A DNA stretch of 64,000 bases from Jackrogersella multiformis. Its lineage: Eukaryota > Ascomycota > Sordariomycetes > Xylariales > Hypoxylaceae. The stretch lies in NCBI GenBank assembly GCA_902806575.1, contig CADCXD010000011.1, positions 2,170,001 to 2,234,000 on the forward strand. Direction: 5' to 3'. A program made the translations under genes and the position numbers. Within the stretch, counting starts at the first letter, position 1, and every line of letters starts with the position of its first letter. This document shows, piece after piece, positions 57,163 through 64,000 of this stretch. The notes below the pieces were generated by a model that was given only the letters and a program-made list of their open reading frames with translations, did not search any database and was not told the origin of the DNA.

Positions 57163-59125
57163 GGTGGAATACGTTTATTGGCCTTCCGAAACCTGTCGCG
57201 CCTTGCTATAATGATTTATGACTATTCCTCACGCTCCCCAAAGATATCCCCGATGAGAAAAAGGCGTTTGTTTGTGTATTGTCGGGTTATTTACAAATGT
57301 ATTCGTCTTGTTTGTATTCTTTGCTCCAGTATTAAGGGCATCGCCCTCGACGTCTTGTTAGAACTAGCTTAGCTACCTACCTTCACACGCTTAATTTACC
57401 AATTAATCATGATTACGATGACCTTTTGATTCGGTGTCTGCTCTTCGAGTCGCGTAGTGGCCATTATTATTTAACGCTGGAGGTATATTCTTTATGGAAA
57501 TAGATGTTATCAATTTTTATACGCACAGTGAGCGCCTTAAATTAAAATAGTCTTTTCCCTCCATCCCTCCATATATCTGTGTAGGAACCTATCGTGATGT
57601 ACGTATGTAGCATCTCTGGTCAAAATACGCATCCTCGATCGCGTGTTTATGATGTATCTTCCTTCTTGGGGCTACGTAAGAAAATGGCTTCGCTAAACAT
57701 CGCAAAAGCAGTGGCAGGACATGATGATCTTGACATTTACCTAAATATTCACTTACACTTCAATAGATATTAACTAAAACCAACGGGAATAGGCCCAAGA
57801 TACACAGGCACATAAAACAAGGATAGCAAAGCTTTAAACTTGGAAATATCTTCATTTTACTTAGGGACTTGGGTACCTAAATATAGGTACGTGTTTTGTG
57901 TGTTCTACACCAGAATTATCATATTGGAATTAGTATCTAGCTACCTAGGTATTTAGGCATGGATAATGCAAAATGGAACTGATAACGTCAAGATCAAGTT
58001 CAAGATCATTTCCATCCTTGAGGAAATCATACAAATCGTGAGATACGTGTGAAGTACACTAGAATCATAGGAGATAAATATCGCACACGCCTCGCTCTCG
58101 AGCCAAGGAGGATCAAGGGAATTCCGGGTACAACGATTCCATATCTAGCTGGAGGTACGTATACGCAGAAAATCGTAAAATCATAAATGCCTCCTTCGTG
58201 AAGCTGATACCTACCTGGGTACGTAGTATTTCTATCATAAGGGTGTGATCTAGCAAATCCTCTGTAGATACCTAAGTACATAAGTACGTATACGTGTAGC
58301 TGATGGGCATATATTCTGATTATTTCTACCTGTATTATGCCTAAGCTGGCTGATTACGAGGGTGGTTGTAAAGCTCGACTTATTGTTATTTCTATTTGAG
58401 GGATGTACCTGGTACTTGTAAAGGTACAAGCCGGTAGTGTGGTTTACTGATTTACTCGCCTGTAAGTAGTGCTGAATGAAAAATATTACCATGTTTACCT
58501 CTTATACCTGGTGTACCTCTGTATGTATATGAGTACACGGGTGTGTTAATTATATATATTGAATAATTATTATGAAGTTTCTCTGGTTTAATTAGGTACC
58601 TTAGGTAGGTAAATCAGCGAGTTTAGGGCTGGTACGGGTGTAAAATCTGAAAATCAGTAACATATTTTGAATAATACTCGGATCAGTAGCATGTTTTATT
58701 ATTTTCGTGGCTCCTGATAGGTCTGATTATTCGAATTAAATCAGATGCACGGGCGTATTTTTTATTCTCCTGGTTTACTGAGGAAATATAGGTATTCTAT
58801 AGTGGTCGAAAATGCTAAAGTTTACTGATTAGGCGGTTCGGGACTCGTAAATTAATGCTATCGTAGGTCTCGTTGCCCACCACAGCACTATTACCTGGGT
58901 GATTATGGATTCTGCCACCGCCCTCAGAAATACTATTTAACATTCCGTTTCCCACCCAAATTTCCTTCTTCCTTTCTTCTTTTTTTTTTTCTCAGCCAGA
59001 TCAGAAAAGTTTCCAAAGCATAACAGCATTGAAGCAACTTCTTCTATCAAGCATACTCTCACACTCTCAATTATCTACAATATTTTCTGCACTATTGTAT
59101 TGATCTCTCTCTCTCCACCACCAAA
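57163..59125. other. long intergenic region
   Basis: Nearly 2 kb with no supported gene. It holds AT-rich stretches and scattered TACCTAGGTA/TACCTGGGTA motifs. A pyrimidine-rich tract with a T10+ run near 58980 leads into the 5' region of the following gene. An 84-codon minus ORF at 58027-58281 looks random. Confidence 0.5.
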
Positions 59126-62100
59126 ATGACGACCTTCCGAGAAATTCTCGAGATGACTCCCATCCCTCCCCCCATCTTCATCGTCTTCTTCTCGTACCTC
59201 ATCTCTCTCCCACTCGGAGATTTCTTCGAGTGGGATCGCCTCAACTACGAGTACCCCCCTCTTGTGCTGGCCGCCCTCATGTACCTTTACTCGGTACAAC
59301 CAGCACTCTTTCTCGGAATCTGCGCCCTTCTGTCCCTTGCCTTCGGGGCCCTGTTCGACCTTGCCGATCAGGCTCACGTCTCGGTCTGGTGGGTTATCTG
59401 CTATCTCATCACGCAAGCCGCCGTAGCGAGGTTCACTCGCTATGGTTGGTACGCGTTTTGGGGGGCAATCTGCCTAGTAAGATGCCTGAACCATGGCCCG
59501 TGGGCTCTGATTCGCTCCGTCCCGGATTTCCTCTTGACGTCCTGGATCAAGTGGTAAGTCGTGATCTTTCATTAGCTAGTCGTCAAAAGTACTTAGGTAT
59601 TTAGGTACTTAGGTACTTAGGTACTTAGGGTCATGTAAATAAACAAACCCTTACCCAAGTACCTATGTACCCATCTGCCCTATCATATTCTGAGGTCTCA
59701 CACTCCATACCCCACACCCCGCACTACCTACCTACCGGTAAACATCCCGCACCAGACACCCCACATTATGTACCTAGGTGGACACCCTACACAAGACACC
59801 CCACCCCACCTTATACCTACCCATGTACCTATGTACACACTATAGCTATAGGCAGTATACCTATACACCATCCACCATCCACCCTATACTATACAGGTCT
59901 ATCACCATCACCCTCATCACTGTTCCTATTACAACATACAACACCAATTTCCTTACACTATTCATTACTTCGTCATATCAATACAACCCCTATTCCCAGC
60001 CCCTATTCACGACCCCTATTTTTCTACCCCTATTTCTCACTCATATTCCCTATTCATGTAACAAGTACCCTATCAAGTGTGAAGACAATGATGCTAACCA
60101 CAATTGTGCAGGATGTTGGAGCTCGACCCCGTGGAGTCCAGTCTTCGACCTGGCTATTGCCATGGTCCTAACTGGCGCTCCTACGTGGCGTCGGAGCTCC
60201 GGAATCTTGACTGGGGCGTCAACCCCGAATGCATTAACGACATGCTCGGCTCCCTTGGTTCCCGTTGTGTGAACTTGCCCATGGCCGTTGTTCGGTACGC
60301 CGCGGGCAAGTTCACTCCCCGCTCTCCACCCGAGCTTCAAGTCGTGGTTTGTCCTGAGACCCCCGAAGTTCATCAGCCGATCGCCCAGGTTGTTGAACCT
60401 CCCCTCAGCGACGAGGAACGGCTTCGGTGTGAGCGGGAGAAACGGGAACGCTTGTATGAAGAGTACCTCCAACGCACCAACTTCCCGGCCTCCAAGGCAG
60501 GCAGAGCCGCTCGCGAGGCTGAGGAAGCCGCGCTGGCTCGCGAGTACGTGGCTTTGAGAAGAAGGAAAGCCGCTCTGCGAGCCAAGCCTCGAAGTTGGAA
60601 GGATTCCCTTCATTCAAGTGTTTCGACCTCCTCCAGCATCGAGGAGTCGACCGTACCTACCCCTCCCCCTGCAGCTATGGTGCCCGTGGTTCATGAGGAG
60701 CCCACCCCTATCCCAGTGGTGCCCTCTGTTCCCGAGCCCACCCCGATGGTGCCCTTTGTTCCTAGGCCCATCCCGGTGGTGCCCTGGGTTGTTCCAGAGC
60801 CCACCCCTGCAGCAGTGGTGCCCGTTCCTGAGCCCGTGCTGGTCCTCGAGTCCGCGATGGATGTACGACCAGCAATGGTTGTGCAGCCATGGGCGCCTCC
60901 CCAGCCGGTGTGGCAGGAGCCACCACGGGAGTTTATCCCCGTTGCACGGGATATTGTCCCCGTTGTCGAGCATCAGCAGCCCGTCAACGAAGTCATCATC
61001 CTCCCAGACGCGATGGACTTCATCTCGACCGGGATGTCTACCATCTCAAACGAGATGGATTTCGTCTACGATGAGGCGGAAGACGTCTCGGACGAGATGG
61101 ACATCTGCGTTCCTGACGCTTACGAGCCGATGGACGTGGATGTCCCTATGTTGTCCACGCTGATGGAGATCGACGAGCCGGAGTACGTGGCCGTCGATGA
61201 TGATGACAAGTTGATGTTCGACGCGGACGGTACGGTCTTCTTCTCGCCCAGGGGCTACATCCAGCAGCCTGTACAGCAATATCAGGCTAGCCAGCCTGTT
61301 CAATCCTCCGACGCCATGGAGGTTGAACGGTATGGCCAGCCTGTATCAGTTGAGTGGGTGAACTACCTTCCACCTGCCCAGCCGCAGGTGGTACAGTACG
61401 CCCAAGCTCCTGTACAGCTGTCGGCCCCGATGGAGGTTGAACGACCTGCAGTTCCGTCTGTACAGCCAGTACAGGCGGTGGCTCCTGCCACTTCTGCACA
61501 GCCTGTGCAGAAGCCCTGGACGATGCAGGTCGTGATTCCTCCTCCCAAGCACGTAGCCCTGGCCAAGGCGGAGGCGAAACAAAGGGAGCAAAGCTCCAAG
61601 GCCAAGACCGAGTCCGCCAAACCAGACCAGAAGCCAAAGGGTCAAGCAGCGGGCAGCCCGACCAAAGCGTCCCAGGGTAAGGCAAACGTGAGCAAAGGGG
61701 AGTCGAGCAACTCCAGCAAGCCCACGAAGCCCGGCAAGCAGGAAGCTCCCCCGAGCAAACCGATGCCTGACCCTGTGACTCCTCAACCCAAAGTTGCTTC
61801 CGGTTCGAAAGGAAGCAACTTGGCAATGGCCCCCCGGTGCTTGACCCAGCCAGTTAAGCCTGTTAACCCGTTTAGGCCTACCACCCAGTCGGTGGCTGCG
61901 AAGAAGAATCGCAAGATGGTGACCCGAAGCCAGACTCATTACGTCTGCGGCCCATCTGCCGAGTCTTCGCAGCAGCCGACTAAAGGTGCCCAGCCAAGCC
62001 TGACGGCCTTGTCTGGGGGAGATTTTGTGCTGAAGGTGGCAGGTCCGCAGGCACAGGCTCCCGCTTCTTCACAAGATACCGTGTCGAAGCAAGCTCCTGT

Positions 62101-62437
62101 GCCGTCGGGGCCTACCATGCCGAAGCAAGCTCCCCTGCCGTCACAAGGCGCCTGGGCTACCGAAGGTGGTAGCGCTCGACTTGCTGGGCCCTCGTCCAGG
62201 GACAAGGGGAAGGGTAAGGCGGTCGCAACCGCACCCTTGTCCCCGGTATCCAACAAATCCTCGGAACTTTCCGAAGCTCCTGAGGATGAGGAGGATGACC
62301 ACGCGGACGATGTGCCCCAGTTCGTCGACCCGGAGGATACCTATGAATCCCACATCCTCGCATTGATGGAGGATGGTTCGACCGAGGAAGAAGCCAGGGC
62401 CTTCGTAGATGAGTTTGAATGGCCAACGAGGACTTGA
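59126..62437 (+). CDS. multi-TM N-terminus joined to Pro-rich low-complexity protein, function unknown
   Basis: Exon 1 (59126-59553) and exon 2 (60112-62437) splice in phase through TG-GTAAGT and TGTGCAG, giving 917 residues. Exon 1 encodes about four hydrophobic segments (PPIFIVFFSYLISL, LVLAALMYLYSVQPALFLGI, WWVICYLITQAA, YAFWGAICLV). Exon 2 begins WMLELDPVESS, has a charged helix (EERLRCEREKRERLYEEYL), then repeats: VVPxVPEPTP-type Pro/Val blocks (about 215-290), Met/Asp/Glu blocks (NEMDFVYDEAEDVSDEMD), APMEVER copies, Lys/Ser-rich stretches, and an acidic end (PEDEEDDHADD...DEFEWPTRT). No domain is recognised. The 558-nt intron is far longer than others here and is C-rich. The two halves could be separate genes, but the splice sites and phase fit one. 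Confidence 0.6.
59554..60111 (+). other. 558-nt C-rich intron
   Basis: Bounded by GTAAGT and TGTGCAG. It holds five tandem GTACTTAG-type 8-mers at 59589-59628 and a long run of CCATACCCCACACC-like low-complexity sequence from about 59695 to 60060. A CTAAC branch site lies 14 bp before the acceptor. Long ORFs in it arise from the scarcity of stop codons in C-rich DNA. Confidence 0.6.
59589..59628 (+). repeat. five tandem 8-bp units (GTACTTAG)
   Basis: Unit 2 differs by one base (GTATTTAG). It lies 35 bp inside the long intron and resembles half of the window's dispersed palindrome. Confidence 0.9.
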
Positions 62438-62805
62438 TTGTGGCTATTGCCCAGTCTGGCCTCTGCGGTTGTTTCATACCATCTATGAGAGTCCCCATCT
62501 TCCTCCATTCATAGGTGAATTCCGGGCTTACGTGGTAACTGGTCTGTTTTGGTCTTGCAAGACTCGGTCTTCTCACATAGACCTCCCCGGATCTCTTCCC
62601 AACCCCCCCCCTCCCTCCTAACTTACAGGTAACAATCTAGCACTGAGCCGGCCGAGCGTTCAGCTATTCCCACCTCCTAGGAACCTCCTTGTGGGGTGAC
62701 GGTTGTGGGGCGGCCGGCTGCCAATGCGAGCTGATCTGGACCCCTGACCGTGCTTGCGCGGGATGACGGGGATAAAATGCACGTGTTGGCCGCCCACCGT
62801 TTCTG
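62438..62805. other. 3' flank of the TM/Pro-rich gene
   Basis: No gene is supported. A first partial copy of the following minisatellite unit can be seen near 62680-62710. Confidence 0.45.
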
Positions 62806-63128
62806 AGCTCCAAGACCCCGAGGAACCCCATATGGGGTGAAGGGAGAGAGCTAACTCCAGGACCCCGAGGAATCCCATATGGGGTGAAGGGCGAGAGATA
62901 AGCTCCAAGATCCTGAGGAACCCTCTGGGGTGAAGGGGGAGAGCCAGAAGCTTGATGATTCCGAGGAATCCCATTGTTGGAGTGAAGGATAGAGCAGTGC
63001 TTGAGGACTCTGAGGAACCCTACGGGGAGAAGGACGAAAGCATTACTCGAGGATTCTGAGGAACTCCACATTGGGAAGAAGGATAGAGCACAGTCCGAAG
63101 ATCCCGAGGAACCCACTGGGTGAAGGGT
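62806..63128 (+). repeat. degenerate minisatellite, about seven units of about 47 bp
   Basis: Each unit has the core GACCCCGAGGAACCCCATA followed by TGGGGTGAAGGGAGAGAGC with substitutions and small indels. Starts fall near 62806, 62853, 62901, 62949, 62995, 63043 and 63090. The first two units are most alike and the last ones most diverged. Minus-strand ORFs across it read repeated GFLGVLEL-like peptides, but this follows from the repeat unit. Confidence 0.8.
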
Positions 63129-63379
63129 AGGACGCCGGTGTCGGGATGCAACTTCTCAGTTTACTGGGATTTTGTATCCTGTTTGGCGAATGGCAGGTTC
63201 TGAGTTTTCCGAGAGGTCCTAGACCAGGAGGTTGCGAGGACCTTAGCCACAGTGCTTAGCATTGTTCACCTTTTCTATCTGTCACTGGGTGCAAGTGGTA
63301 TAGTCCCTGCCCACCGATCATATGTATCGGAATATCGGCAATGTCTCGTCCCGGTCTTGTTCGCGCTGCCATACGGGCA

Positions 63380-63780
63380 TTCAGCCAATCGACAACGCCT
63401 CATAACAGCCCGTTTCTCGGCTGTCCTTTGAGCGCCCTTCTCGGAAACGCCCGCCCGGTCTCGTTCCTGCCGGCCTGCGGGCACCCCGTCGCCAATGTCT
63501 TGTTGCGGCCAGTTCTCGGCCGTCCTTCAAGCACTTTCGACAACGCTCTTTGTGGTCTTGTTCGCGCCACAACTCGAGCACACCCCTGGACAACGTCTCG
63601 TCTGCGGCCTTGTTTCACGCCGCCCTTCGAGCACACTTTTCTCGCCAGCGCTCGTAGTGGTCTTGTTCCTCGCCATTACTCGAGCACCTCGACAACGCCC
63701 CGTTGCGGCCTCGTTCTTGCCGCCCATCGGGGCACACTCACCTTCGACAATGCTTGTCCGGGACTGATCCCCTCGGCCTT
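63380..63780 (+). repeat. degenerate tandem repeat with CGACAACG and CTCGAGCAC words
   Basis: About seven imperfect units of roughly 50-60 bp share the order CGACAACG, TGCGGCC/TGTGGTC, TTGTTCNNGCC and TTCGAGCAC. The unit is GC-rich and unrelated to the minisatellite on its left. Open frames on both strands across it (for example 63341-63808) repeat the same short peptide and are not supported as genes. Confidence 0.7.
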
Positions 63781-63861
63781 CAAGCTCGTGTTCGGAATTC
63801 TGTTCTAATTGAGTGGATGTTGAGATGACTACCACAAGTCGTGGTTTTGGTTCGAGTCATA

Positions 63862-63899
63862 CTCCGTCCGTGTACTTGAGGGAGTACACGGACGGAGTT
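63862..63899. repeat. perfect inverted repeat, 16-bp arms, 6-nt loop
   Basis: Arms 63862-63877 and 63884-63899 are exact reverse complements around TGAGGG. The arm reads ACTCCGTCCGTGTACT. Confidence 0.95.
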
Positions 63900-63923
63900 A
63901 CGATGAGGATAGCCTTTGCTCTG

Positions 63924-63973
63924 TGGAAGACACCATTGGTTGGAAGACACGACACCACCAATGGTGTCTTCCA
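63924..63973. repeat. perfect inverted repeat, 17-bp arms, 16-nt spacer
   Basis: Arms 63924-63940 and 63957-63973 are exact reverse complements (TGGAAGACACCATTGGT on the left). The spacer itself begins with a second TGGAAGACAC. Confidence 0.95.
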
Positions 63974-64000
63974 AAAATCACCACCAGAGACACCCGGTCC

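Noticed and set aside
59665..60272. Two ORFs of about 165 codons in C-rich DNA
   Set aside because: They lie mainly within the intron of the TM/Pro-rich gene and reflect low stop-codon frequency; the peptides are Pro/Tyr/His low complexity.
62664..63116. 150- and 104-codon minus ORFs with repeated GFLGVLEL-like peptide
   Set aside because: Produced by the minisatellite unit; several frames are open at once and no start or splice context is convincing.
62806..63780. CRISPR-like spaced repeats
   Set aside because: Units are contiguous and degenerate with no unique spacers, and the genome is eukaryotic.
63341..63808. 155-codon plus ORF
   Set aside because: Open in several frames on both strands because of the tandem repeat; no support as a gene.

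Overview
This window is nuclear DNA of a filamentous ascomycete (Pezizomycotina, most likely a Sordariomycete; the order is not resolved). The evidence is short spliceosomal introns of about 50-120 nt with GTAAGT-type donors and CTAAC-type branch sites, Zn2Cys6 regulators, a fungal ENA-type P-type ATPase, a GH76 enzyme, a Spc105/KNL1 kinetochore protein, DUF3435-type tyrosine-recombinase remains, and a transposon degraded by repeat-induced point mutation (RIP). Exon coordinates were derived by hand from splice signals and reading-frame phase.

Layout. 1.7-8.3 kb: a Zn2Cys6 regulator divergent from an ENA-type cation P-ATPase. 9.0-14.9 kb: a compact gene set that looks like an Ehrlich (aromatic amino acid catabolism) cluster. 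It holds a ThDP 2-oxo acid decarboxylase and an aromatic-type aminotransferase sharing one bidirectional promoter, followed by a convergent Zn2Cys6 regulator. The shared promoter carries three ACTCCG boxes at a 9-bp period. In yeast the matching trio is Aro9/Aro10/Aro80. 15.2-19.4 kb: an NmrA-like reductase and a secreted GH76 enzyme. 20.2-21.4 kb: an ERD2-family receptor with a long acidic tail.

22.9-28.6 kb is a decay zone: a frameshifted minus-strand gene, a truncated and frameshifted DUF3435 tyrosine-recombinase relic, an APH-family kinase gene with one frameshift, a solo LTR with its target-site duplication, and a small coiled-coil gene with an internal stop. 29.6-36.4 kb returns to intact genes: a secreted TAP-type serine hydrolase, a probable CENP-U/Ame1 inner kinetochore subunit, and a four-TM membrane protein. 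38.8-42.0 kb has a tiny Cys-rich protein, tRNA-Gln(CUG) and a twin-CX9C protein.

42,578-49,502 is one complete LTR retrotransposon with two 313-nt LTRs and a TTTTG target duplication. It is so heavily mutated that no reading frame survives. The solo LTR at 27,681-27,977 belongs to the same family but is largely unmutated, so the mutation spectrum can be read directly.

50.9-57.2 kb carries ribosomal protein S11 (uS17) and Spc105/KNL1. 59.1-62.4 kb is an unrecognised gene joining a multi-TM N-terminus to a long Pro-rich low-complexity region across a 558-nt C-rich intron. The last 1.4 kb is repetitive: two degenerate minisatellites and two near-adjacent perfect hairpins. A palindromic CCTAGGTA-type motif is scattered through nearly all intergenic DNA.
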